This document shows, in pieces, positions 34,362 through 42,608 of a stretch of DNA of 64,000 bases (the first letter of the stretch is position 1; each line of letters starts with the position of its first letter). The position numbers were made by a program, and so were the translations under genes. Under the pieces are notes generated by a model. It saw only the letters and a list, made by a program, of their open reading frames with translations, made no database searches and was not told where the DNA came from. The stretch lies in contig JAIEOW010000085.1 of the NCBI GenBank assembly GCA_019750095.1, forward strand, positions 1 to 64,000, read 5' to 3'. This DNA comes from Phycisphaerales bacterium (GTDB lineage Bacteria; Planctomycetota; Phycisphaerae; Phycisphaerales; UBA1924).

Positions 34362-35384
34362 ATGCGCATCCGCTGGCGCGGTCTGGAACTTCCGTCCAAG
34401 GTCGTTACCGATTCCAAGTTCAAGAGCGATGTCTTCGGCCGATTCATGGTCGAGCCGTTCGAGCAGGGCTTCGGCACGACGATCGGCAACGCCATCCGCC
34501 GGATTCTGCTGTCGTCCCTCGAGGGCGCGGCGGTCACGAGCATCAAGATCAAGGGCGCGTCCCACGAGTTCACGTCGCTCCCCGGCGTGATGCAGGATGT
34601 CACCGACATCGTTCTCAACGTCAAGAACCTCATCGTCCGCATGGAGACCGATGAGCCCAAGACGTTGACCGTCGCGGCGACCGGCCCCGGCGACGTCACC
34701 GCCGACCTGATCGAGGGCGACCCTGCTGTCACGATCATGAACAAGGACCTCGTCCTGTGCACGCTCACGGACAAGGTCGACTTTGAGATGGAGCTCCGCG
34801 TCGGCCGCGGGCGCGGGTATGTCCCCGCGAGCGAGCAGTACTCCAAGCTCACCGATGAGCAGGAAATCGGGCTCATCCACGTCGACAGCATCTACAGCCC
34901 CGTGCAGCGCGTCCGCTACAAGGTCGAAGAGACCCGCGTCGGCCAGAAGACCAACTATGACAAGCTGATCATGGACATCTGGACCAACGGCACGATCTCT
35001 CCGGAGATGGCCCTGGTCGAGGCAGCCAAGATCCTCCGCAAGCACCTCAACCCGTTTGTCCAGTACTTCGAGATGGGTCGCGAACTCGTAAGCGAGGAGG
35101 CCGCCAAGGCCGCCGGCGTCGACGAGGAACTCATCCGCAAGCTGAACATGCCCATCGGCGATCTGGACCTCTCGGTCCGGGCGAGCAACTGCTTGGAATC
35201 GGCCCGCATCGCGACGGTCGCTGATCTGGTGGTCCGTACCGATGCCGATCTGCTGAAGGTCCGGTCGTTCGGCCGCACGTCCCTCCGCGAAGTGAAGAAG
35301 AAGCTGACCGATATCGGACTCGACCTGGGCATGAAGCTGCCCGAGGGCGTGAGCCCGAGCAGCCCGTTCACCCCGGGCGCGTAA
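34362..35384 (+). CDS. rpoA: RNA polymerase alpha subunit
   Basis: A 340-aa alpha subunit. The N-terminal domain is complete (FMVEPFEQGFGTTIGNAIRR, LEGAAVTSIKIKGASHEFTS split, GVMQDVTDI). The C-terminal helix-hairpin-helix domain, which binds UP elements and activators, is present (ASNCLESARIATVADLV, FGRTSLREVKKKL). It follows rpsK after 249 nt and ends just before a strong terminator. Confidence 0.97.
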   Translation: MRIRWRGLELPSKVVTDSKFKSDVFGRFMVEPFEQGFGTTIGNAIRRILLSSLEGAAVTSIKIKGASHEFTSLPGVMQDVTDIVLNVKNLIVRMETDEPKTLTVAATGPGDVTADLIEGDPAVTIMNKDLVLCTLTDKVDFEMELRVGRGRGYVPASEQYSKLTDEQEIGLIHVDSIYSPVQRVRYKVEETRVGQKTNYDKLIMDIWTNGTISPEMALVEAAKILRKHLNPFVQYFEMGRELVSEEAAKAAGVDEELIRKLNMPIGDLDLSVRASNCLESARIATVADLVVRTDADLLKVRSFGRTSLREVKKKLTDIGLDLGMKLPEGVSPSSPFTPGA

Positions 35385-35397
35385 GAAAGTTCCCCAA

Positions 35398-35433
35398 ACG
35401 CTCCGCAGCCAAGCGGCTTCGGAGCGTATTTTC
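35398..35433 (+). terminator. Intrinsic terminator after rpoA
   Basis: ACGCTCCG pairs with CGGAGCGT and AGCC with GGCT inside it, followed by ATTTTC. It separates rpoA from rplQ, 13 nt after the rpoA stop. Confidence 0.85.
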
Positions 35434-35588
35434 GGCCGGTGTCAGGTGTGCTGGGGTATGTCTCCAGTGGCCTTTCACCGGCACAAAGCGTAGAGTTTCG
35501 GCCCGGCGCACTTCGGCGATGACTGCCGAATCGTCCGGGCCTCGGCGAACCCCAAAGGTCCGTCGAGCAGGTTCAGAGGAGCATCACC

Positions 35589-36212
35589 ATGCGACACCGC
35601 CGAGGCGGATATAAGTTGGGCCGAACGACCGCGCACCGCGCAGCCACGCTGCGCAATCTCGCGATCAGTCTGCTCCAGCACGGCCAGATCACCACGACGA
35701 TCCCCAAGGCCAAGACCTTGCAGCCGTTCGTCGAGAAGATCATCACCGACGCCAAGGAAGGCACCGTCGCCGCCCGGCGTCGCGTTGCCTCCAAGCTGGG
35801 TCGCGATCAGATGGCCTTTGACTGGCTGTATGTGCACCCGACCGCGACCGACGCCGAGAAGGAAGCGGTGACCAAGCTCCGCGACCGCGCCGAGAAGTTC
35901 TTCCCGGTGCCGGCGAGCGACAAGGTCGTCCGCAACCGCTACGGCGAACTGACCAAGAGCCCGAAGATCGTCAAGCACCTCTTCGAGAACGTCGCCCCGC
36001 GCTTCAAGGACCGCACGGGCGGCTACACCCGCATCGTCAAACTCGGCAAGGCCCGCATCGGCGACGGCGGCGAGATCTGCGTGATCCAGTTCGTCGGTGC
36101 CGAAGACGGCCCGGAAATCGGCGGCAACCCGTCGACCCGCCGCCGCCAGGCCGACAAGCGCGTCGCCTTTGCGGCGAAGGTTCGCAAGGCGAAGGCCGAA
36201 GCCGCGGCGTGA
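35589..36212 (+). CDS. rplQ: 50S ribosomal protein L17
   Basis: A 207-aa L17, against 127 in E. coli. The start is typical (MRHRRGGYKLGRTTAHRAAT, LRNLAISLLQHGQITTTIPK). The family core includes LFENVAPRFKDRTGGYTRIV. The extra length is a central insertion and an Arg/Ala-rich tail. It lies past the rpoA terminator and so may have its own promoter in the 204-nt gap. Confidence 0.95.
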   Translation: MRHRRGGYKLGRTTAHRAATLRNLAISLLQHGQITTTIPKAKTLQPFVEKIITDAKEGTVAARRRVASKLGRDQMAFDWLYVHPTATDAEKEAVTKLRDRAEKFFPVPASDKVVRNRYGELTKSPKIVKHLFENVAPRFKDRTGGYTRIVKLGKARIGDGGEICVIQFVGAEDGPEIGGNPSTRRRQADKRVAFAAKVRKAKAEAAA

Positions 36213-36250
36213 GTTCGAGATGGCTGACGCTTGCTTGCAACGCTCAGTGA

Positions 36251-36277
36251 AACCCAGCCGATCTGGCTGGGTTTTTT
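36251..36277 (+). terminator. Intrinsic terminator of the ribosomal cluster
   Basis: AACCCAGCC pairs with GGCTGGGTT around a 5-nt loop and runs into six T, about 40 nt after the rplQ stop. Confidence 0.92.
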
Positions 36278-36304
36278 CATGATCTTTGCTCCAAGGCAAC
36301 CTCT

Positions 36305-36832
36305 TCAGAATTCCAGCGGCGTTCCTCGATCGTGCCGACGCCAGCGTTTCTTGTACGCGTCGATCCAGTGTCGCCCGTAGATATCATCGTCATTGTCCAA
36401 GTGCACTGTGATCATGAGCCGAATGAATCGAGCAATGACATGGGCTTGTTGAGCGTTCAGCAGACTGCTTTGCTCTAGTGCCCACTCGCTTTCCCTCTCA
36501 AGGTTGAACGAAACATGATCGCCGCCATTTTCGCGGATGCACCGGATCATCAATGGCGCGATGTAGTATCGGAAGCCAATCGGATCGAGAAACGTCAGGC
36601 CCCCCTCGTGTGGCTCATGAATCCAAGCCGGATCCTCGACCAAGTCTTCCCACCGGCGCTCGGTATCGAGTGCGCGGGCCTGTTCTTGGTCGAGGGAGCT
36701 GCCATAACCGTCAATCACCATTGATTCCCGCCAAGACACACCGCCATCGCGCGTTACGCCACGGAAGGCCTCGCGAATCTGCGCCTCCACGGCCTGTCGT
36801 TCTCGCTGGATGTGTTTGGCGGTGCCGGTCAT
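36305..36832 (-). CDS. Protein of unknown function (DUF6714-like)
   Basis: A 175-aa cytoplasmic-looking protein without signal peptide or membrane segment. It has an acidic, Trp-rich pattern (WEDLVEDPAWIHEPHEGG, LTFLDPIGFRYYIAPLMIR) similar to small uncharacterised proteins such as the DUF6714 family; this is a weak match made by eye. The start at 36832 (MTGTAKHIQRE) was preferred because the longer frame runs into the hairpin region. It is convergent with rplQ, and the rplQ terminator may serve both. Confidence 0.65.
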   Translation of the reverse strand: MTGTAKHIQRERQAVEAQIREAFRGVTRDGGVSWRESMVIDGYGSSLDQEQARALDTERRWEDLVEDPAWIHEPHEGGLTFLDPIGFRYYIAPLMIRCIRENGGDHVSFNLERESEWALEQSSLLNAQQAHVIARFIRLMITVHLDNDDDIYGRHWIDAYKKRWRRHDRGTPLEF

Positions 36833-36843
36833 GGTCAAAGTAT

Positions 36844-37108
36844 TCGCACGAAGTGCGCACGATGGTTGCCGGTGGCGCAGCGAGCAACGCGAGCAAGCCA
36901 CCGGTAGACGATAAGATCGACTTTGTTGTTCAGTTTGCTGCTTCTTCCGCCCGTCTGAGGGCGGACCTTCGGGAGCCATCGGAGCACATGGTCCGCCCTC
37001 AGACGGGCGGGAGAAGAAAGAGGAAGGAAGGGTCGTTGCCTATTCACCGGCGGCTTGCGAGCTTCGCTCGCTGCGCCGCCGGCAACGATCGTGCGCACTG
37101 CCGTGCGA
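36844..37108. repeat. 265-bp nested inverted repeat (giant hairpin)
   Basis: The outer arms, 36844-36907 and 37040-37108, are imperfect reverse complements over about 65 bp (shared blocks AGTGCGCACGAT, GGCGCAGCGAGC, CAAGCC). The inner arms, 36941-36967 and 36990-37016, match at 26 of 27 positions (core CCGCCCGTCTGAGGGCGGAC). The whole lies between the unknown gene and prfA. It could be a MITE-like mobile element or a structured RNA. No gene is seen in the 357-bp gap. Confidence 0.8.
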
Positions 37109-37189
37109 AAGGCAGGGTTCGGATGCGCGGTGTGTTGTCGGTTGGGCAACCTGCGACGATTCGTGTGGTGGCTCGTACCATCGCATCAC

Positions 37190-38302
37190 ATGCCAGATGT
37201 CCTGCGAGAAGTCCCGCCCATCCTCCTCCGCAAGCTCGACGACCTCGTGTCACAGCTCGCCGGCATCGATGCGCAGTTGAACGATCCGCCGCCGGGGATG
37301 GATCATCGGCGGATTCGGGATCTGTCGATTCGCAAGGCGGCGATCGAGCCGGTTTGTGCGGATTATGCTGAGTTTTTGGCGATGCGCAAAGAGGCCGAGG
37401 GGTTGCGGGGCGCGATCGAGTTGGGAAGTGCAGGGGGGAGCGACAAGGAGTTTGCGGAGCTCGCGCGGGCGGAGTTGCCGGAGGTGCTCGCGAAGGCCGA
37501 GCGGGCGATTGAGCGGGCCAAGACCGCGCTCGTGAACGCCGACGATCGAGCGGTGGGGTCGGTGATTCTGGAAGTCCGCGCCGGCACGGGCGGCGACGAG
37601 GCGACGCTTTGGGCTCGCGATCTGCTGGATGTGTATGCCAAGTACGCTGCGAAGCGGGGCTGGGCGTTTGAGACGATGGAGCTTTCGGGCGAGCCCGCCG
37701 TCGGTGGGATTCGCGCCGCCGTGATCAACGTCCGCGGCGAGGACGTGTGGAGTGAGCTGGCGTTTGAGGCGGGTGTGCACAGCGTAAAGCGCGTCCCCGC
37801 GACCGAGGCCCAGGGCCGCGTGCACACTTCGACGGCGACCGTCGCCACGCTGCCCGAGCCGGAAGAGGTGCAAGTGAAGATCGACTGGGCCGCCGACGTG
37901 GTGGAGGATGTCACGACGGCGCAGGGGCCGGGCGGGCAGAACGTGAACAAGGTGGCGACGGCCGTCAAGCTCTTTCACAAGCCCACCGGCATCGAAGTGC
38001 GGATGCAGGAGAGCAAGAGCCAGATTCAGAACCGCGACAAGGCCCGTCGGCTGCTGATGGCCCGCGTGTATGAGCTGGAGCGTCGCAAGGCCAACGAGGC
38101 GCGGTCGGCCGCCCGCGTAGCACAGATCGGATCAGGCGAACGCAGTGAGAAGATCCGCACGTATCGGTACAAAGACGGCATTGTCGCCGACGAGCGTTTG
38201 CCTGGGGAGTATCCGCTGCGCGATGTGCTTGCGGGTGATCTGACGCAGCTTGTGAAGGACCTGATCGATCTGGAGACGGCGCGGCGGATCAGCGCGCTGT
38301 GA
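37190..38302 (+). CDS. prfA: Peptide chain release factor 1
   Basis: A 370-aa RF1 that ends translation at UAA and UAG. The stop-codon-reading PAT motif is in VKRVPATEAQGRVHTS, and the catalytic GGQ in TTAQGPGGQNVNKVATAV. The rest matches class I factors (VRAGTGGDEATLWARDLL, RTYRYKDGIVADERL). Start at 37190 (MPDVLREVPP) follows the giant hairpin by 80 bp. hemK/prmC, often next to prfA, is not adjacent. Confidence 0.96.
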   Translation: MPDVLREVPPILLRKLDDLVSQLAGIDAQLNDPPPGMDHRRIRDLSIRKAAIEPVCADYAEFLAMRKEAEGLRGAIELGSAGGSDKEFAELARAELPEVLAKAERAIERAKTALVNADDRAVGSVILEVRAGTGGDEATLWARDLLDVYAKYAAKRGWAFETMELSGEPAVGGIRAAVINVRGEDVWSELAFEAGVHSVKRVPATEAQGRVHTSTATVATLPEPEEVQVKIDWAADVVEDVTTAQGPGGQNVNKVATAVKLFHKPTGIEVRMQESKSQIQNRDKARRLLMARVYELERRKANEARSAARVAQIGSGERSEKIRTYRYKDGIVADERLPGEYPLRDVLAGDLTQLVKDLIDLETARRISAL

Positions 38303-38310
38303 TGCCGGTC

Positions 38311-38409
38311 CGAGGCCTGGGCGCGAGCCCTGGCACGTTTGATGTGGGAATCGCCGAGGGTGCTGGGTGTGCCCACGCTCGGGGTGCCCGAGCTGGCGCA
38401 CGGGCCTCG
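38311..38409. repeat. Dispersed inverted-repeat element, copy 2
   Basis: Arms GAGGCCTGGGCGCGAGCCC and GAGCTGGCGCACGGGCCTC match those of the element at 15656-15771 with few changes. The internal sequence differs. It begins 8 bp after the prfA stop. Confidence 0.7.
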
Positions 38410-38546
38410 GATGTGGGCACGTCGCGCAGAATCTGCGGGAGAATCATGAGCCCGGCCGATAGTTTGTTTGGCCGCTGGGCGCGTCTCCGACGCATGAGTT
38501 GCTCAGCACGCTTGGCGGGGTGTGGGAAGAGGTCAGGAGACGATCC

Positions 38547-39008
38547 ATGTCCGACACACCCGGCACGCCATCGCCCGAAACGCCCAGCACTCCGCCTCCG
38601 CCTCCGCCTTCAAACTCGGGGGCTGGGCCGTCGGGGAAGGAACTGGACGAGGGCAAGCTGTTTGCGATCCTGTCGTACGCGATCAACATCATCGGCGTGC
38701 CGTTCTGGATCGCGCCGCTGCTGATGCGGAACAACGACTTTGCGCTGTATCACGCGAAGCAAGCAGGGTTCACGTGGCTCGCGGGATTCGCGCTGTTCGT
38801 TGTTGCGATCATCATCATGGTCGTTCTGGTTGCGATCTTCGCCCCGCTGGCGTGCCTCGCACAGATCGTCATGGCCGCCGCCAGCGTTACGCTGCTCATT
38901 CTGAACATCCTGGGCATCGTCAACGCGGTGGGAGACAAGATGGTGCCGCTGCCGGTGGTGGGTGAGTTTGCGGCAAACCTGTTCAAGGGCTTTACCAAGA
39001 AGGCCTAA
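38547..39008 (+). CDS. DUF4870-like small membrane protein
   Basis: A 153-aa protein. The first ~35 residues are Pro/Ser-rich (TPSPETPSTPPPPPPSN) and cytoplasmic. A conserved part follows: KLFAILSYAINIIGVPFWI, LLMRNNDFALYHAKQAG, and two or three membrane helices. This arrangement is typical of DUF4870 (Tic20-like fold) proteins of unknown role. Start at 38547 with CAGGAG about 10 nt upstream. Confidence 0.75.
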   Translation: MSDTPGTPSPETPSTPPPPPPSNSGAGPSGKELDEGKLFAILSYAINIIGVPFWIAPLLMRNNDFALYHAKQAGFTWLAGFALFVVAIIIMVVLVAIFAPLACLAQIVMAAASVTLLILNILGIVNAVGDKMVPLPVVGEFAANLFKGFTKKA

Positions 39009-39052
39009 TCGATCCACCCGCAGCGTGACCTGGCGCTCACTACCATCTGCCG

Positions 39053-40876
39053 ATGCACACGCTGCTCTGCGTGCCGATCATGGTTCAGGACGAGGCCTCG
39101 GCACTCGCCGACGCTCAGCACGCGCGCGATGTCGGGGCTGATCTTGTTGAGTTCCGCATCGATGAGGTCTTCTCGGGTCTGGTCGCTTCTCCCGGCGGCA
39201 TCTCGGGCGAGCCCTCGCTCGATGAGCACGAAGTCGCGCTGATCTTGCGGCTGGTCGCGCTCTCGCCTTTGCCTTGCATCGTCACCTGCCGATCGGCCAG
39301 CGAAGGCGGGCACTACGACGGCGACGACATGGCCCGCGTCTCGTTGTATGAGCTGCTCGGCACCGTCGGCGGGGGGGCGGCGAAGAGCGCCGTCGGCGAG
39401 CCCGGCGCGTATGAACGCATCATCGCGGCCACCAAGCTCTCGCCCGCGCAGCTGCATCCGCCGAAGTATCTGGATATCGAGCACGCCGCGTATTCCCGCT
39501 CGGCGAATCTTCGGCAGAAGGTGCATCTGGCGATCGACCATCCGCAGCAATCGCGCGATGTGCGATCGGGGTTGATCCTGTCGATGCACGATTTCAAGGG
39601 TCGCCCGGCGGACTTGCTCCGGCGTGTGGCGGACCTGCAAGATCAGGAAGCCGCTCGGCTGATCAAGATCGCGTACATGGCCCGCTCGATTCGCGACAAT
39701 CTCGAGCTGTTGGACATCGCCAGCGAGCAGGCGGGGGGCCGGCCGACGATCGCGCTGGGCATGGGCCGGTTCGGGCTGATGTCGCGCGTGCTTGCGCCGA
39801 AGTTCGGCGGGTTTCTGACCTTTGCCGCATTGCGCCCGCAGAGCGCGACCGCGCCGGGCCAGCCGACGGTGCGCGAGCTGCTGGATGTCTATCGCTTCCG
39901 CGAGATCAACGCGCGCACGCGTGTGTACGGGCTGATCGGGTATCCGATCGAGCACTCGCTCTCGCCCCTGGTGCACAACGCGGGATTTGAGTCGATCTCG
40001 ACGGATTCGAGCGATGATCCCGGCACGCCGGGCAGGCATGACGGCGTGTACCTTCCCCTGCCGGTGCCGCCGGAGTATGAGCATTTCAAGGCGACGCTGA
40101 GCGCGCTGATCGAGCATCCGAAGCTGGATTTCTGCGGGTGTTCGGTGACGATCCCGCACAAGCAGCATCTGGTGCGATTCGCTCAGGAGATGATCGCCGC
40201 CCACGATGACTTGCCGTGGGAGATTGATGAGCTTTCGCGGGCCTGCGGTGCGGCGAATACGCTGACGATCGAGCGCGATCGGCTTGGCGTTGCGATTCGT
40301 GCGAAGGTGAGCAACACCGACGCGCCAGCGGCCACCAGTGTGCTGGGCGAAGCACTCGGCGGGAGCGTCAGCGGCAAACGCGTTGCGCTCGTGGGCGCGG
40401 GCGGAGTGTCCCGGGCGATCGCAGCAGGACTGCGTTCGATGGGCGCGACGGTGGTCATCTACAACCGGACCAAGGCCAACGCCGAGCGGATTGCGGATGA
40501 TCTGAACGCGGTTGAATCGCTTCGCAACATGCCGGGCAATCTCGTGGCGATGGAGCTTGAGGCGATCACCAAGACGTGCTGCGATGCGATCGTGAACTGC
40601 ACGCCGGTGGGGATGACAGGCGGCCCATCGCCCAAGGAGTCGCCCGTGCCGATCGCTGAGCTCCGACAGTGCTCGCCGGATGCGGTGATCATGGACACGG
40701 TGTATGCCCCGTTGAGGACGCCGATGTTGGAACAGGCGACGCTGGCGGGGTTCCGGGCCGTGGATGGGCTCGGGATGTTTGTTCGCCAGGCGGGCTTGCA
40801 GTTTGGGCAGTGGACGAAGATGGCGGCGCCGTTGAAGTTGTTCGAGCGCATCTGCCGCGACGCGCTGGATGGCTAA
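39053..40876 (+). CDS. aroDE: Bifunctional 3-dehydroquinate dehydratase / shikimate dehydrogenase
   Basis: A 607-aa fusion catalysing two successive shikimate-pathway steps towards chorismate. Residues 1-~250 are type I dehydroquinase: VEFRIDE, the catalytic H179 in LSMHDFKG and the Schiff-base K205 in RLIKIAYMA. Residues ~285-607 are shikimate dehydrogenase: YGLIGYPIEHSLSPLVHNAG, VTIPHKQHL, and the NADP fold VALVGAGGVSRAIAAG with YNRTKANAE. Such fusions are known in plants, chlamydiae and planctomycetes. It is followed by a secreted-protein gene after 15 nt. Confidence 0.93.
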   Translation: MHTLLCVPIMVQDEASALADAQHARDVGADLVEFRIDEVFSGLVASPGGISGEPSLDEHEVALILRLVALSPLPCIVTCRSASEGGHYDGDDMARVSLYELLGTVGGGAAKSAVGEPGAYERIIAATKLSPAQLHPPKYLDIEHAAYSRSANLRQKVHLAIDHPQQSRDVRSGLILSMHDFKGRPADLLRRVADLQDQEAARLIKIAYMARSIRDNLELLDIASEQAGGRPTIALGMGRFGLMSRVLAPKFGGFLTFAALRPQSATAPGQPTVRELLDVYRFREINARTRVYGLIGYPIEHSLSPLVHNAGFESISTDSSDDPGTPGRHDGVYLPLPVPPEYEHFKATLSALIEHPKLDFCGCSVTIPHKQHLVRFAQEMIAAHDDLPWEIDELSRACGAANTLTIERDRLGVAIRAKVSNTDAPAATSVLGEALGGSVSGKRVALVGAGGVSRAIAAGLRSMGATVVIYNRTKANAERIADDLNAVESLRNMPGNLVAMELEAITKTCCDAIVNCTPVGMTGGPSPKESPVPIAELRQCSPDAVIMDTVYAPLRTPMLEQATLAGFRAVDGLGMFVRQAGLQFGQWTKMAAPLKLFERICRDALDG

Positions 40877-40891
40877 CAGAGGAGAGTTCTC

Positions 40892-41620
40892 GTGGACGTA
40901 CGGCTGACGGTGACGGGTGCTCTCGTAGCGATGGCGTGCGCCTCAGGCGTACATGCCGAGACGTATCGCGACGCGGTGCGCGGGTGGTCGATTGATCTGC
41001 CCCCGGGCTGGGTGGTGGCGAGTCCAGAAGCCGTGAAGACGATGGACGATCAGATCGGTGCCTCGTTCAAGCAGGGCAAGGGCTTCACGTTCATCGCGAG
41101 TTTCAGCAAGAGCAAGTCGTGGGCTCCGAGTGCGCCGTATGTCATCATGCAGTTCACGCCTAGCGACTTCTCGAACGCATCGCGCGAAGACGTGGAGAAG
41201 GCGTTTCAGGCCCTCGCCACGACGGATATCGGTCGCCAGGCCAGTGCGGCGACCACGGGGCCGGTTTCGGACCTGTTGAAAGACGCCAAGGTCGGCTCGG
41301 CGATTCTCGATCCGATGAACCGCGTGCTGGTGACCTTTGATCTGCCCGGGCCGCCCGCGCTCAAGGGGCGACAGGTCGGGCTGATCGCCAAAGACGGCAT
41401 GATCCAGATGAACTGGTACGACCTTGCCGAGAAGCCGATCGCCACGCCAGCGGAGTTTGATGCGATGGCCGCGTCGTTTCGCCTGGACCCCGATCGCGTC
41501 TGGGTTCCGGGCACGGGCGGAGGCGGGGTGATGTCCGGTGCCGTGCGCGGCGCGATCATCGGCGCGTGCGTGGGGGTTGTGCTGATGCTGATCCGCAAGT
41601 TCAGATCGAAGGGTGCCTGA
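40892..41620 (+). CDS. Exported membrane-anchored protein of unknown function
   Basis: A 242-aa protein. A signal peptide (about 1-22, ending SGVHAET) is followed by a beta-rich domain (RGWSIDLPPGWVVASPEAV, FIASFSKSKSW, PYVIMQFTPS). A C-terminal membrane segment (VRGAIIGACVGVVLMLIRK) ends in positive charges, so the domain faces the periplasm. The start is GTG at 40892 with AGAGGAG at 40878-40884. No enzyme motif was recognised. It is probably co-transcribed with aroDE (15-nt gap). Confidence 0.7.
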   Translation: MDVRLTVTGALVAMACASGVHAETYRDAVRGWSIDLPPGWVVASPEAVKTMDDQIGASFKQGKGFTFIASFSKSKSWAPSAPYVIMQFTPSDFSNASREDVEKAFQALATTDIGRQASAATTGPVSDLLKDAKVGSAILDPMNRVLVTFDLPGPPALKGRQVGLIAKDGMIQMNWYDLAEKPIATPAEFDAMAASFRLDPDRVWVPGTGGGGVMSGAVRGAIIGACVGVVLMLIRKFRSKGA

Positions 41621-41622
41621 CC

Positions 41623-41922
41623 CTACGACCGCTTGGCCTTCTTGCGGCTTCTGGCGCCCTGGCCGATCAGGCCGAGATCGAACAGTGCGGCGACGCCGAC
41701 GGCGATCAGCCAGATGCCATCAACTTTGCCCCCGTTCTGCATGAACGCAAGGCAGTACGTGAGCAGCGTGTACGGCGCGAAGATCACGCCGAGCACGGGC
41801 CACAGCAACGTCCACTGCAACGCCTCAAACGGCTTGGTGATGAACGTGCTGAACAGCCAGAGCAGCACGATGGCGACGCGGGGCATGAAGAACGCGAGGA
41901 TGGCGAAGAGGCAGCCGAACAT
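41623..41922 (-). CDS. Small integral membrane protein
   Basis: A 99-aa protein of three or so hydrophobic helices (LFAILAFFMPRVAIVLLWLF, WPVLGVIFAPYTLLTYCLAF, IWLIAVGVAALFDLGLIG) and a basic C terminus (RSRKKAKRS). Similar small proteins are common in actinobacteria and planctomycetes but lack a known role. It is convergent with the preceding gene, with only 2 bp between stops. Confidence 0.65.
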   Translation of the reverse strand: MFGCLFAILAFFMPRVAIVLLWLFSTFITKPFEALQWTLLWPVLGVIFAPYTLLTYCLAFMQNGGKVDGIWLIAVGVAALFDLGLIGQGARSRKKAKRS

Positions 41923-41950
41923 GGTGGAATCCTATGGGGTCTTTCTGGAT

Positions 41951-42021
41951 TGGTAGCACAGGCGTCCCGCCTGTGTCCGAGACTTCGCTCAAATCCCACA
42001 GGCGGGACGCCTGTGCCACCA
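41951..42021. repeat. Near-perfect 25-bp inverted repeat
   Basis: Arms at 41951-41975 and 41997-42021 are reverse complements at 24 of 25 positions around a 21-bp loop; the core is CACAGGCGTCCCGCCTGTG. This sequence is a familiar dispersed palindrome in planctomycete genomes. It has the same 25-bp arm size as the palindrome inside the methyltransferase gene. Confidence 0.88.
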
Positions 42022-42077
42022 GATGCAAGAGCTGATTCGGAATCGATCCTCGGCGATCTCGCGCAGGATTGTCGGGA

Positions 42078-42608
42078 TCAGAACGCCAGCCGCGTGACGA
42101 GCTGCACGATGATCACCGCCTGCACGCCCGCGGCCAGATCATCCAGCAGAATGCCCCAGCCGCCCGGATACCGCTGCAAGCGCCCCGCGGGCCAGGGCTT
42201 CAGAATGTCGAGCAGGCGAAAGGTGAGAAACGCGAGCGTGAGTGTGAGCGCCAGTGGCACCGGCCCCGCCGTGGCGGCGGCGGGGAGGGCGAGCAGCGGC
42301 AGGCATTGCCCCGCCGTCTCATCGGCACAGACCGAGCCGGGATCCTTCTTGTTGAAGTGCACCTCGGCGAAGTCACCAAAGCGCACGCACGCCCAGCAGA
42401 AGACGATGATCACGAGCGCGAGCACGCTGTGATAGCCGATGGACGAAATGAGGCCTGCGCCCTCGGGCCGCCAGCCCAGCAGCATCAGTGCGCCGGCGAG
42501 CGCGATGGGGGGCAAGGAGCCCCAGGTGCCGGGCGCGGGGCGGAAGTGGCCCAGGCCGCCTGTCGTGAGCATGGCCGCGCCAAAGCGTGAGAGCGGGCGG
42601 AGACTCAT
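42078..42608 (-). CDS. pgpA: Phosphatidylglycerophosphatase A
   Basis: A 176-aa membrane enzyme that removes phosphate from phosphatidylglycerophosphate. PgpA blocks are visible: GLGHFRPAPGTWGSLPPI at the start, FGDFAEVHFNKKDPGSVCAD (the acidic metal site, including the D-E of ADETAGQ) and FRLLDILKPWPAGRLQ, then the end block GGWGILLDDLAAGV. Its start overlaps the stop of pgsA by one base (TGATG), so the two steps of phosphatidylglycerol synthesis are translationally coupled. Confidence 0.92.
   Translation of the reverse strand: MSLRPLSRFGAAMLTTGGLGHFRPAPGTWGSLPPIALAGALMLLGWRPEGAGLISSIGYHSVLALVIIVFCWACVRFGDFAEVHFNKKDPGSVCADETAGQCLPLLALPAAATAGPVPLALTLTLAFLTFRLLDILKPWPAGRLQRYPGGWGILLDDLAAGVQAVIIVQLVTRLAF

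Noticed and set aside
36833-36979. Extended N terminus of the unknown protein before prfA
   Set aside because: It would translate the left part of the giant hairpin; the ATG at 36832 is the more plausible start.
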